A stretch of DNA of 64,000 nucleotides from Aphrophora alni (taxonomy: Eukaryota > Arthropoda > Insecta > Hemiptera > Aphrophoridae). The stretch lies in the NCBI GenBank assembly GCA_963513935.1, contig OY740769.1, positions 68,220,984 through 68,284,983 on the forward strand, in the 5' to 3' direction. The notes beneath the pieces are model-generated. The model was given only the letters and a program-made list of their open reading frames with translations. It ran no database searches and had not been told where the DNA came from. This document shows, one piece after another, positions 13,528 to 24,920 of this stretch (positions are counted from its first letter, which is position 1; each line of letters begins with the position of its first letter). Made by a program: the position numbers and the translations under genes.

Positions 13528-13780
13528 ACCATTGTCTTTCTATTACACAAAATAACACTAAGTTACAAAATGTCCGAAAAAAACGGACGTTGGGATTCTA
13601 CGCAGATACACGCCGTGTCCTTATATACGAAGTGAAAGGGTTAACGAGGGAAAGTAAGGACAAAAGGGTCCTCTTATCCGCCCAACTTCCCATCATTTAA
13701 AATGTTTAGAATAGGAGAATATTATTCTCTTTTAATATGTACTACTAAAGTACAACAAAACATTAACGATACAATGTGTA

Positions 13781-16580
13781 AAACATTTCTACGCATACAA
13801 GAACATACCAATTAAAAACAAATTTAATAATCCAGTAAAACTAATTGAAAAAATAGTAATTCAAATCACACACCCTTCCTCTAAAATGTCATGATTACAC
13901 GAACTAATCATAATAGTTACAAATCTGACACAATAAATTTGTTTATATCAAACTCTATCTTCGATAATGTTTTTTGCCAACTTTAACACGACGTATTCCT
14001 TGCTGTCGACGTTTTAGATTTAGGAGATGGAACTTTAAGTTAGTGAAATAAAATTATAAATAAAATCAACATTTTAATTGTTTATTTTTGACCAATTTTA
14101 CGAACAGTTAAAACTAAAAAAATAGGAACTAAACATAATTACATTAAGTTCAACTCTTTTCAGTTTAGTAATTACAAAGTCATTGCTTGTTTCGTTAACT
14201 ACGTTTTTATTTATTGTATATTGTGACTAAAAGTACATTTCAGGAATATTAACGATTATAAATAATTTTCTATGACGACTGCAAAGGTAAAATATAATTG
14301 GCACAACACTGACTGAATACACACCCACACAGTTAAACAATGCGGGTTACATGAACTGTCATACATGACACCGAAGTGCCAATGCCCGTACATAACCTAT
14401 ATTTGAATCTTTGTAATCATATGTAACCAGGTCAAATGACTTAATGGTTTATTCTGGTAGGTTTTAGAAACAGGTTCTGTTAAATTCAATTTTGTTTTTC
14501 TAAATTTTGAGAGTTGTACATTTGGTAATAGGATATAAAAAAAGAGATTAAAGGAAACGTTGTTTAATCCAAAGAACGTGTTTTATACTAAAATAAACAA
14601 GGATTGTGATTTACCAAGTATTATTAAACGTATGAAATTACGATTCCTAGTATTATTATTGTAACAATTATGGCTATAGAGAACGGGGTAAGAAAAATAT
14701 TCTGCCCGTAAAATTTACAAAATGTTTGCTATAAAAACAACAACAACAACATTATTTTAATGTTCGGTTTTTAAACAATAATATAGCCTACATATGATAA
14801 ACATTTATTAAATAAAACTTTATACGTTGTCAGTGTTTTTTTGTTTTGACTCTAGATGTGACAAAATTAGGACTAACACTTCAACTGGTTTAAAAAAATA
14901 TTTTTTTTAAACGGGTAGAAACTAAATACTATTTTTTCCTTTCAAATCTGTGTTTGTATTTAATTTGAATATCATAGGACATCACTTATTATCACTATAA
15001 ATAAACACACACCCTTTCACTTACTTACGCATGTACACAAGCGCGCTTGAGCTTACACACACAAACACATATTATGTAAAAATAACCTTTCCTTAATCGC
15101 TGAAGGACCTGGAAAAGAATATAGACGTAAATAAACTTCTTTTAGATATCATGATAGGTGTAAATTTTATAACTGGGACACTTACATAAAATATTGGATT
15201 GGACATAATTCCAAAATGTAAGGAAGCTAAAAATATGATTTACTATTTAAAACTTGCTAAATCCATTGAATTGTTCACGGAATGCGTGCTAAATTTTGAT
15301 GTACAGTATTTCAAAATTTAGTAATGCAATTTTTATAATGTAATTAAGGTAAGCTACATTAACGTTTTAGAAACAAATGACAAAGAAAGTAAATTAATAA
15401 AACAAAGTTAGTAGTACGAAACGAAGGAGAGAATAATTTAATTGTACACTAAAATATTTATTTATTTAATAACTGTACAAAACAGGAAATAGCTTATTAA
15501 GTGTATGCTTACTGACGACAATTTATACGTAGTATACAATATACAATAATATTAATAAACTAAATACATGAATAAAAAAACAAACATCTTGGTAAAATGA
15601 CTAGGAAATGAACAATAAGCTTATTTTTCACAGTTAAATATTTTTTTAAAACATATATTTGTCTATATAAATAATTATAATAGTAAAAATGTAGTGTATG
15701 AATATAATTGATATTGACAATATTAACTATAATCCAGTACTTCGTGTCACGTTCCATGTTCTAGTTATCAATTATTTAGTCCCCATTTTGAGATAAACCA
15801 AAGATATAAATAACGTTTAAACGCGGCCATCTTGGATGTAATAAGATTATCACAACAATATTTTGCCTTATATTTTGCTACGCATAGCTTTATCGTCATG
15901 GTTGTGAATTAGAACTATGCTTATAACTATGCAATATCGTTTCATCGGTAATATCGTGTCCGTATAATTAATTAATGACAAGGTCATTGATTATTTATTT
16001 CCTTGAAATTTAATCACAAAACTCCGAACATTATACTATAATCTCTGAATAGCTATGTACAATATAAATGCTTATTTTCTAACATCATAGAAATAAGTAG
16101 ATTAGATGTTAAAATTTAGTTGCACAATAGGTTCCCTGTGTTTGTATTTGTTATTTGAATTTACATTATGCAAATTACCAATTTCAAGATGATTCATAAA
16201 ATACTCAGCTGTATACGAGTAAGAGATGAATTCTATAATATGAAAACTTATAATTAATTAATATAGACTAATATATTAAAATATAAATAGAGAACAAAGC
16301 ATCAAAATTCTGTTTAAACGTAGTTCCAACTTTGTAGAACAAATAACCATCCAATACTATCCTTTTTCTGATTGGTATCGAACTCCCGAATTCAGATTTA
16401 AAGGGATAATAATTAACAACCTTTGTTTAAAGGAAATTTAGGAAACTTTATTACCAACAATTAACCATTAATTACATATTAAAGTTATTTCTTAATTTGA
16501 TAAAACTGTGGTTATGTTTCTTAAGTTTTATTTCATTGTATTAATATATTTCCGATTTTAAAACTGTTTCCCATCAGCGT
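13781..16580. other. AT-rich non-coding DNA, nothing recognised
   Basis: Short frames only. The 65-codon minus frame at 15757-15560 is Tyr/Ile/Asn-rich and composition-driven. No RNA gene, element or splice-bounded exon was recognised. Confidence 0.55.
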
Positions 16581-16590
16581 TACGAGTAAA

Positions 16591-16640
16591 ATATCTTGGT
16601 AACTATCTGGACTATAAAGAATATCTTGATAACTATACTG
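16591..16640. repeat. Imperfect tandem duplication of about 30 bp
   Basis: ATATCTTGGTAACTATCTGG is followed by ATATCTTGATAACTATACTG, giving two adjacent similar units. No function is suggested. Confidence 0.55.
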
Positions 16641-17719
16641 AAGACTGACAGGTCAATATACAAGTTTAAACTTTATCAATTTATGAAGGAAGTAATATCG
16701 AAACCACTTAGACCAGTCATTTGTCAAACCCAGAGAAAGAAGGAAATCGAAGAGAGAAAACTTTTGATTACGTTCTAATAAAATAACGATTTATGACCAG
16801 ATTATGTATTAAACTCTTTAGATAATAGTTTTTGTTTTGTATTTCAGAGGAATGCAACCTTACTAATAATTAAAACTGTTAAATATAATTGTTCCTTCCA
16901 CTTATGTCTACTAGACTCAATCATATAATCTCTTATTTGTTCAAACATTTTGTCTGATGGTTATAGCCTAAAACAATAGTAAGAAGGTAATAATGTCACT
17001 ATGTTTTTGTATAAGACTGTTTGCAAACCAAGTCATATGGAATTTAAAAAAAAACAACAATTTAGTAAGAATACGTTATTGATGATAAGTTAACTTAAAT
17101 TAACCTATACATAGCTAGCATAGTATCTCTTCATATTGTAATTATAACAATGGATAATATGTGAACATTACATTGATGAATCGGCTCTAATGAGTATTTT
17201 GATCGTACATATATGAGATACCAAAAGCCTTTTTAGTGTAAAAAAAAACTAAGTAAATTCATATAACATCTGTCATTTATAGCACCGAAAATTTGGTTTT
17301 TTCACGTTTCTTCCGTCAAAGTTGTTTGTAATGAAGTTTGACAAGAGAAAAGGTTAGGTTACGTCATAAATTCAGTGTTTTATAATCACCAGAACAATCA
17401 TGTCTTTTATATTTTATAAATATCTTCATAACATTAATATATAAACTTCAAAAACTCTCACTGAAAACCTGACATAATTATGTTCTGAGCTAACACGTAT
17501 AAATTTATTTATAAATAGAGAAGGTGCATTTTGGTAGTTTAAAAACGTCCATAAGAGGTCTGGGATTATTAATAATAACCAAAACATGAAATTTGAGTCA
17601 TACAAGCAAAAACACACAATGAGTGAAATAACTAACCATATCACTATGAAAAAGTAACAGTTTCTTTAAAAACTCTGCCATTTTAATATATCAAACTTAA
17701 CAGTAATACTGAGAAGAGG
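16641..17719. other. AT-rich non-coding DNA, nothing recognised
   Basis: Only short frames of AT-driven composition; the 72-codon hydrophobic minus frame at 17644-17426 has no family features I can name. Confidence 0.5.
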
Positions 17720-17983
17720 TTAGGTCGGTTTTCAGGTTTAATATTCAAATGGAATGGATACTTGTAATTTATATCAAACCTGTTCTAGTATTATAGACCA
17801 CTTGAAAATATTATAACCTGATCTAACTTCACAAACCGTTTGTGATCCGAGCTGTAATATTACAACACGTTGGTTTGAACAGGTCAGTTTTACAATTCAA
17901 ATGGACTGTACACTTCTATTATATATCAAATGTATTCTTGTAATATAGACCACATTTATATACTGTATAATCTGATATAGCGG
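17720..17983 (+). repeat. Degenerate direct repeat, about 110-bp units spaced about 160 bp
   Basis: Unit 1 (about 17720-17833) and unit 2 (about 17880-17983) share, in the same order, AGGTC.GTTTT, ATTCAAATGGA, ATATCAAA, GTAATATAGACCAC or GTATTATAGACCAC, and TATAACCTGAT or TATAATCTGAT. The colinear blocks show a diverged tandem duplication. No coding potential. It may be a fragment of a satellite-like or element-internal repeat. Confidence 0.65.
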
Positions 17984-20459
17984 TGTGGTGGCGTGGCTTG
18001 ATATTTATGGCGGGAAATCGTTTGATATTTCACTTTGCGGTTACTATGAAGAAGATCTAAAGTGTTGTCTTTTGTTTTTCAATGCGCGAATCTAATATAT
18101 CAGCCATTACACGAATTTCATGTTTAAATTTCAGAACGCGTTGTGAATCAACCACAATGAGAAAATAATATCTTTCTGGATAAATTGTTATAGCTCAGAA
18201 CAAGTTTTTATCAGTGTTTGTGAACAGTAGACATTTTAGCCGTTAAGACTAACATATTATATAAAAATGAATTGAATTCTTGTTCTGGAAGTTTTTACAA
18301 TGGTGGGGGGGGGGGAGATCTCTGTAATTTAAAGGAAAAGTAAAATTTGACGTATGAAAGTACATAAAAATAATACCACTACTGAACTTGTTGGTGGATG
18401 AAACCGAATTTCGTAAATATTTTTTGAGTGAAAGTGTTTATTTTAATATTGATGAAACTTGTATTTTACACGGCGGGTATAGAGATAAAACTTTATAACA
18501 AAATATGTTAACAAAACAAACCTAATATGGAAAACTGTAAAGTAGATTATAACATTTATTTTGCCTTTGTTCACTTATTGTTACAGTTATCTCGCTTAAA
18601 ACCAAATCTACAATAAGGTTAACCTACACACTAGCACCTAACTTGTTACAAAATGTCATATTACTTTTAACCAAACACTGTGAATGCAACAGTTTTCCTA
18701 CAACCGACATTGAAGTTCCGCTAAAGACGTTACTTCTCAATTTAATTTAAAGACTATCCATGTCCCCACAGTTTGAACCTCTGTAGCCGTGGGACTTATT
18801 GATACTTCTGCAAGGAAAGTTTAACTGACGGAGTTATGAGATAAAGTATAATTAGGCTCGGCACAAGTAAAACATATTGACTTAAGTAATCATTTTTGTA
18901 CACACCCCGCGGTTACTTTAGCTATTTATCTTTACAACGTACACATTAGTCCGTGTTTGCCCGTCTATCACTTTATTTGGACTATGATAAGAGTGATAAC
19001 GCTGTAATTTGGTACAAATTTATAATGTGGTGCCTAAATTAGATTTAATATTAAAAGTGTTAACCATGGTATCGTTGTAACATACTTTGTTGGACTAACC
19101 TTGTTTTGCCTTTCTAAGAAAGAAGATAAAATTGAGAGCATATTTGTTACATTGAGTGTATATTACATGCTGAGTTGAATGTTTATGAGCGAAAGAGGAA
19201 GAGAGAGGCAGATTTACAGAGACAGAGAGGAACATATCGTAACAGATATTTTATAAATTATTTTATTATTTATTTATAGTAATTATATTGCGAAACAGTA
19301 ACATCTATGGTATTAGATCTATTATACGGGATTTCATTTGTGTAATATTTGGTCACCACTTCAAGTATAATACCATAATTCGGTACCAATTATAGCTCAT
19401 TTCTTTTCTTCGTGAAGTAACTTAATACCTGGGTGGGTGGGGGGGGATTAACTCGGAAACACTTTTACACCATGTGAAATTTCTAGCCACACGACCAATA
19501 CTGTGCTCGCTTTGATTTTCAGATGAGTTTACAAACATAATACTAAAAATGTACATGAACTTGATCACTATTACTAAATATAACATATGAATGAATTTAG
19601 TAAAAAAAACCAAAAAACAACCAAATTAACCTGAACTATAAATGATCAATCATTATGAAAACAATAAAATAAATTTATGTATATATTTACGTTTCATCTC
19701 ACCTCAAGAAAGGAATAGTTCAAGTTTATACTTTAAATTTTGCTTTATTCTTTACAATTGTTTCTAATTAGGGCAAACTATCAACGGAATTGGCAGTAGT
19801 TAAACTACACGCCACATGCCGACGTTGTACAAGATTTATTGTTAAATAAATGTCATTGGTACCATATCGTAAATAGGTAATAAGAGCTAAACTAATATAC
19901 CTTAAAGTTTTTACATAAACTTATTAATAACTCGCTATTACACTGTTAAGTTAATGTTAGAAGAAACCAATTCAGTTCTTGGTCTGTTTTTCACTTACGT
20001 CCACTAGTTCCAATCACTGGACAATCACACATACAAACAGACAAACATGGAAGAAAGTTGGAGCTGTTCTTTTAACCTGCTTTTGATCTCATTCAGATGT
20101 AGGGTTTTAACCACAATTTAATCACCTTTGTGCGTTTATACCCGTTAAACCCATTTAAGATTAACCTCAAGATCACCCCTCTAACGACATTTTTTGAACG
20201 ATCCAAGAAAATCCACATAGTATTAAACAGGCAGATATTTTATTTTGAGTATAATAAGGACACTTTTTTACTACTTTTATTAAAACAATGTATACCTCCA
20301 ATAATACAATCTTTCACTGCTCCTTCGGATGAAGAAATAACTAAGAAATAAAAATAGCGTTTCATCTCGAAAAAATTAGCGAAATTTGTCACACTGGCTC
20401 GTTACAAATTGGCATTACATATATCGTCACGCATTAAGATTTGGAGATACTCATTGTGA
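17984..20459. other. AT-rich non-coding DNA with a poly(G) run
   Basis: A run of about 11 G residues lies at 18304-18314 and a GGGTGGGTGGGG stretch at 19431-19446, both able to form G-quadruplexes on the plus strand. No coding region or element remnant was recognised in this interval. Confidence 0.5.
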
Positions 20460-20667
20460 ATGATACAATGTCATATTAATTTTTCTAAAACGTACCAAAT
20501 GAATAAAACACAAAATGCTACACTTAGAATGACAAAGATGAAGAGAATGGGGGAGAAAGTACTACCTAAACTAATACAATTCTCATTTCTAAGAAAACAG
20601 CCACATGTGTCCGCTCTTGTCAGCGTGGATTTTGATATATGTGTAATATTTTCCGCCTTTCCCCCAG

Positions 20668-20789
20668 GTAATAAGAACCTGCTCCACGGGACTCGAGATT
20701 ATTTCCAACTGTACAAAGAAAAATTTAATAAATATATTCAAAATGTCATTAGGCTTCACAACATGAAGTCTTGTGTTAGTGAATGTGAG
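20668..20789 (+). CDS. Candidate internal coding exon, product not recognised
   Basis: A 122-bp segment bounded by a strong-looking acceptor (TTTTCCGCCTTTCCCCCAG, AG at 20666-20667) and a GAG|GTAAAT donor at 20790. The frame stays open through the exon (and from 20460), enters with two bases completing a split codon and exits in phase 0. The predicted peptide begins NKNLLHGTRDYFQLYKEKF and ends with SCVSECE, with two Cys close together, so an extracellular or lumenal segment is possible. Base composition is less AT-biased than its flanks. I do not recognise the family. An isolated good splice pair can occur by chance in 64 kb, so this stays tentative. Confidence 0.4.
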
Positions 20790-20970
20790 GTAAATACCAA
20801 ACACATATTTATATGAAGGATTGGTAAATTAGGAGTAATATTGAAATATAAACTAAATATTTTGACTAAAATCTTTTTGTTTCAAATTAGTCTCATTTAA
20901 ACAAAATAATAATAATAGCCTACCAATGTTTGTTAAAATAGACCAAAATCTGATAATTGAACTTGAATTA

Positions 20971-20972
<2 letters not shown>

Positions 20973-21020
<48 letters not shown>
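20973..21020 (+). repeat. Pure poly(A) tract of 48 bases
   Basis: An uninterrupted run of A, flanked by TTAAT on the left and TGCTTTAAC on the right. Such a pure tract is usually a recent retroposon tail or a slippage expansion. Upstream DNA shows no retroelement body I can recognise. The Lys and Phe repeat frames on either strand are artefacts. Confidence 0.95.
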
Positions 21021-21022
<2 letters not shown>

Positions 21023-21303
21023 CTTTAACAAAACATCTATTTCGGAATTTTCTGACAAACCAGCTTTGTCTAAAGCATTTCAAACTTTATATATTCATGA
21101 GTGCCAAACTAATGTGATTTTATACGACAGCCGATCAGTCTAAGTCTCTGTTTGCTAGGTTCAAAACATGTAAGCGATCGTTTAAGCTCTAGTTAACCCC
21201 ATTACTTATTAAGTTGTAGCGGTTTCATGTGCTCTGTAAAAAAACAACATGTGAAAGAAAGTTAAACACCTCTATATAAGTTATACAAATCAGTAGTGTA
21301 CCT

Positions 21304-21330
21304 CTGAAGATGATAGCAGAGCTATCGAAA
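21304..21330 (+). repeat. Penelope-type 3' hairpin motif
   Basis: CTGAAGA (21304-21310), one T, a perfect 6-bp stem GATAGC/GCTATC around an AGA loop, then GAAA (21327-21330). The same architecture occurs next to a GIY-YIG endonuclease remnant at 24290-24315 and at 36213 and 53423, so I read it as the 3' tail of a Penelope-like element on the plus strand. CTGANGA-stem-GAAA is also the hammerhead ribozyme core layout, but here there is one extra base before the stem. No coding part of the element is visible upstream. Confidence 0.55.
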
Positions 21331-22260
21331 TGTACATAGAGCATAAATACACTTTTGTGTAGTTGTGTATTTTGTGTTATATATATATTGGGATTTTCCT
21401 TGTTCATATATAATCACCACAGTGCTCTAGTGTTTTATTTAAGTTACACAAAGTTAATATACAGAGAGACAAAGTTATAAATAAATCTGTGAAAATATTC
21501 TAGACACAGCTAGGCGTAACATTTTATTAACAATAAGTAAAAGTAAGTCCTCCAATAGTATTTTTAACAGGAAATACAGTAACCCTAATTTTCGTTTACT
21601 TAGCTCAATATTATTACCAAAAAAGGTAGTTTTGCAAATTGTAATTAAGCAAAGAGTCATCCACTCTGACTCGTGAAAATTTGTAAATAAATAAATTTCA
21701 TTTTTTTTTAAACACAAATATGACTGTGGTTAATGGAACAAATTAATTATAGAACAAATATCATACCACTTACTTTAAAATGAATTTCGATAAAAATTTG
21801 TCTCAAAAAGTCCACCTGCTGAAGTTCATTTTATGCAGCTTGACAACCTGCATTTTCGATAAGAACACTCGATTGTTCAACATCCTCAAAACTTCAAATT
21901 GATCAACTTGTGATTCTTGGAAAAGAAAAACTTCTCTTCCACGAAATAATGACAAAAAGAAAATAAAGTCCATTTTATCACATTCATTAAAATGCAGTAA
22001 AGTTTATACAATTTTGCAGTGTAAAAAAGTAGAAAATATACAACGTTGTTGTAAAATTAGAGGGTGAAATAAATGAATAAAGTTATTTCAATCCTTTCTA
22101 TTCCCCATATCAAAAATATTAATAATTTTTATTTGCTAACTGGGACACAATTTATAACTAAATAAACAAACTAAAAACACTAGAAATATTATCACCAACC
22201 AACCATACAGAAATAGAATGTCAATCTATTTGGAAGGGGTAGGGGGATGAAGTGTCAGAA
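21331..22260. other. AT-rich non-coding DNA, nothing recognised
   Basis: An 80-codon minus frame (21717-21475) lacks recognisable motifs. No further remnant of the Penelope-type tail could be followed. Confidence 0.45.
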
Positions 22261-22793
22261 TACCAAAACTTTATAATCTGATTTTGCACTTGAGGACAGA
22301 AGAAGGGGCAAACATTGGGGATTACATGAAAGGATTGAAGATTTTGCCGATGATTTAGTCTACTTGTACTGCAACTTAGTGATATAGAGAACAAAGTTCC
22401 AGGACGTAATAGCAAAGGGTGTCGGGAAAAAAGTAACCAGCGAAATAAGCGACCAAGTTCTTCTAGTTTTTTTTGAACCGTTGTCTGAGGAGTATCATTG
22501 AATTCTGGTAGCGGAACAAGGTTACAAATAAAAACGACTTGTAGAGACCCCCCCAGAGCTGGAAACAAAGCTAAGGAAATGTATGTGGATAGGCTCGCCC
22601 TTAGAAAGATTGAGGGTGCCAAGGAGAGGAGGCTTGTAATTGGAATCCCCAGGGAGGGTGGAGACGATTTATTTATAGAGCAGCGGAGGAAGTAGGCAAA
22701 GCATGGATTGATATAATGAAAAGTTCTTCCGAGAGACTCGAAGAGACGGCACTTTTGGAAGCCCAATCTTCCATTGGAAGTAAAGGAATTTAG
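22261..22793 (+). pseudogene. Coding-like but frame-broken region, possible exon at 22679-22779
   Basis: This roughly 530-bp patch is clearly richer in G+C than its surroundings and both strands carry unusually long open frames (minus 22766-22221, 181 codons; plus 22498-22695). The most protein-like reading is plus-strand 22614-22793: it contains RAAEEVGKAWIDIMKSSSER followed by an acidic helix-like stretch and a stop at 22791. The Trp in an amphipathic helix resembles the C-terminal helix of a PH domain, which is a guess. A splice-like TTATTTATAG|A acceptor (22678) and GGA|AGTAAAG-type donor (GT at 22780-22781) bracket this part. Upstream readings lie in several different frames, which favours a decayed pseudogene or element. 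The long minus frame is the alternative reading, but I see no motifs in it. Confidence 0.3.
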
Positions 22794-22883
22794 TGAATTA
22801 AGTCACAAAACTAATTTTATAAATATTTGCTCTAATGATTTAAGTAACAAAACTTGTTAAAATCGATGGTCTAAGTGCCCAAA

Positions 22884-22901
22884 ATATATATATATATATA
22901 T
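22884..22901. repeat. Short (TA)9 microsatellite
   Basis: Nine TA units following the coding-like patch. Confidence 0.85.
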
Positions 22902-24239
22902 TGTTCACCAAGAACTCAAAATACCTGTTTACGAATTGTCAGTTATAAATAAAACACGATTTAAGGGGGCCGTTGTAAACTTGAGATGATCTCAAAATCG
23001 GCTGATGCAAAATCGTCAGGAACATATTGGAGAAATTAAAAACTCAAACTGATGTGGGAAGTAACAAAAAAAAACTTTTAATGAGAATTTGAAAAAAGAG
23101 AGGAATTATAACATAAAATGTAATACGAGTAAGACTTTTTGAAACCTATACCCAACATTGGTTAGGGTTCATTACGGGTTTTTCATAAATTATTCAAGAC
23201 CTACAGTTTCTTTTACTTGTATATTGATACATTATTTTCTGTGATAAATCGGCATACTTCAATAACACATACAACATCTCTTCCCCGATTCTGAAATATT
23301 AGAACTTTTAGGACGCATCCATGTTTTACATGCCCTTTCTAACAGATGACACCATATTCGGATTTTTAGATACCAATACGTTTATTTCGATGAGAACAAA
23401 ACGCTTTCTTTGACCCCCCCCCCCGTATAAAATTTCATTTTTAAAAAATGTTAGAGACGATTTAAACAAATTTAATCTTTAAGTTATAATTTTATGACAA
23501 CTATACCCACAAAATTGGTTTCATAAATTTAGTTCACAAGAAACCGTCTAGAAATGTGATCTCATAACAAATTTGATAAAAACTTTCCGCTGCACACAAA
23601 AAAGTGTACTTTACAGTCAAAAGTGCTTTATAGCACTGCGAAAAATCACTTCAGGGCGTCTCAAAACGAGTAGTTTCCCCCCCACAAAACTGAACTTATA
23701 CTAATGTAATTACGAGAAAGTAAAAATAATGAAAGAAAGGTACACTTTCTCCTTCCTGTTATTATATTATATAACTTTCTATATTACCAAATTCAGAAAA
23801 TCTCATATTCTTAACAAAGTTTTAGAATATATATATATATAAGAAAAACTGTGCCCATTCATTTTCAGATTTTACACTAAAGCGAACTAAAAATGTCCAC
23901 TATAAAAATATCAAATCAATTTAGTTTTCCTTTTGTCCACCATTTTGTTAATTGGATCGAGACAATACCTCTCAAGATTGTATGGAGATATAACAATAAT
24001 ATTTGGTAAACATGGTTATACATATATCCTCCAACAAATAAAAAATGATCTTGTAAGAACGTTACAACATTTAAAATGGTGGTCTCGGAAACTACTAACA
24101 TTGCATAAAAGTTACAAGAGACGTATAGTTATCGTTTTTAACGGCAAACAAAATATATATTTTTGTCTATGGTTCAAGGTATAACTGAAATGTCAAGCAA
24201 AAAATATAAAGATTACGTCTATGTAATTAAAAATAGATA
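22902..24239. other. AT-rich non-coding DNA, nothing recognised
   Basis: Contains C runs near 23416-23424 and 23678-23684 and a short TA array near 23828-23840. The 83-codon plus frame at 23933-24184 has no recognisable domain. Confidence 0.5.
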
Positions 24240-24920
24240 TTACTTTGTTTCCGTCGTGTGTATTCGTTGTTTGCATAACTTATGACACGTTTCGTAACAT
24301 ATATTTCATCATCAGATGTTTAATGCGTTAAAAGTCTTCACATCACAATATATAACTTATAGCATATTACACTACATAACATTACATATAACAACGCACA
24401 TTACACAACATGACTTATTGTAGGATTCCTTCATCCGAGATTCCTTTCACCGAGATTCCTTCCAGTGTGTTAGACTGGAACTGTAATTTGTCTTTTATCA
24501 ATTCGTATTTGGTGTTTTTGAAGGTTTTATAAGTCTCCAACTCATTTACAGCGTTCATGTATTTGCCTTCATTACAAATATCGTTTGGTTGAAAATTTGT
24601 ATCGAAATCTGTATAGTTTCAGCCTGTTAAATGACATGCTTAATTTCATTTATTGAAGTTTATGACTTTCTTGTTAGATGTTCTTTAAATCGTTTTAAGA
24701 ACGGCTTTCCAGTTTGACCTATATAAGTTAGAAGCTATCACAATCAGTAGAAGTGATTTTATATATCTCCGTTTTTGCTTCTAAAAGTCTGCAAACTTGA
24801 TCGCTGAGTATTTTTTGTATGCAGTTGTGGGTATTGATGGCCATGGTAGCATTTAGTTTTCAGAGGGTTTTACCTACAATTTTAGAAAGACTATTGCCGT
24901 ACTCTGACTATATATAAAAA
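24240..24920 (-). mobile_element. Penelope-like retroelement, 3' part (GIY-YIG endonuclease plus tail)
   Basis: Read on the minus strand, about 24755-24680 encodes LTYIGQTGKPFLKRFKEHL, the central part of a GIY-YIG endonuclease (Y-I/V-G-Q-T-G, then R..EH). This is the C-terminal domain of Penelope-like elements. Beyond stop-interrupted sequence, 24570-24420 encodes a plausible C-terminus containing MNAVNELETYKTFKNTKYEL. That ends in a short tandem repeat of GGAATCTC-type units (24424-24470). Some 100 bp further lies the 3' hairpin CTGATGA-T-stem-GAAA at 24315-24290. Frame breaks and the lack of any reverse transcriptase upstream show a dead, 5'-truncated copy. Exact ends are uncertain. Confidence 0.7.
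24290..24315 (-). repeat. Penelope-type 3' hairpin motif
   Basis: Minus-strand CTGATGA, one T, then GAAATATATGTTAC, a near-palindrome with one mismatch, then GAAACG. It is positioned just downstream of the endonuclease remnant, linking the motif to Penelope-like elements. Confidence 0.6.

Larger units (their letters stand above)
12541..13640. mobile_element. Non-autonomous piggyBac-like insertion (TTAA target duplication)
   Basis: An insertion of about 1.1 kb flanked by TTAA on both sides (12537-12540 and 13641-13644). Near its left end is CCCTTTCGCTCAC (12545-12557) and its right end, read inward, begins CCCTTTCACTTCG. Similarity continues inward: both ends carry a TATCTG..TAGAATCCCA block. 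The left terminus has four extra A residues between the TTAA and CCC, perhaps slippage. TTAA duplication and CCC-starting termini are hallmarks of the piggyBac superfamily. There is no transposase frame, so it would have moved in trans. It contains two long TA arrays. Confidence 0.75.
11908..13780 (-). repeat. Right arm of the large inverted repeat, interrupted by an insertion
   Basis: Reverse-complement copy of 8111-8814. It runs from a TAAAATATTGAATGACGAAAAC block to ACAATGTGT. Homology is continuous up to 12540, is lost between 12541 and 13640, and resumes with GGAAAGTAAGGACAAAAGGG, which matches GGAAAGTTAGGACAAACGGG in the left arm. Without the insertion it is about 770 bp, close to its partner. 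Confidence 0.8.

Noticed and set aside
24340..24475. A CRISPR-like array in the repeated GGAATC units
   Set aside because: Units are adjacent and about 16 bp without spacers; it is a slippage repeat within a Penelope-like coding tail in eukaryotic DNA.
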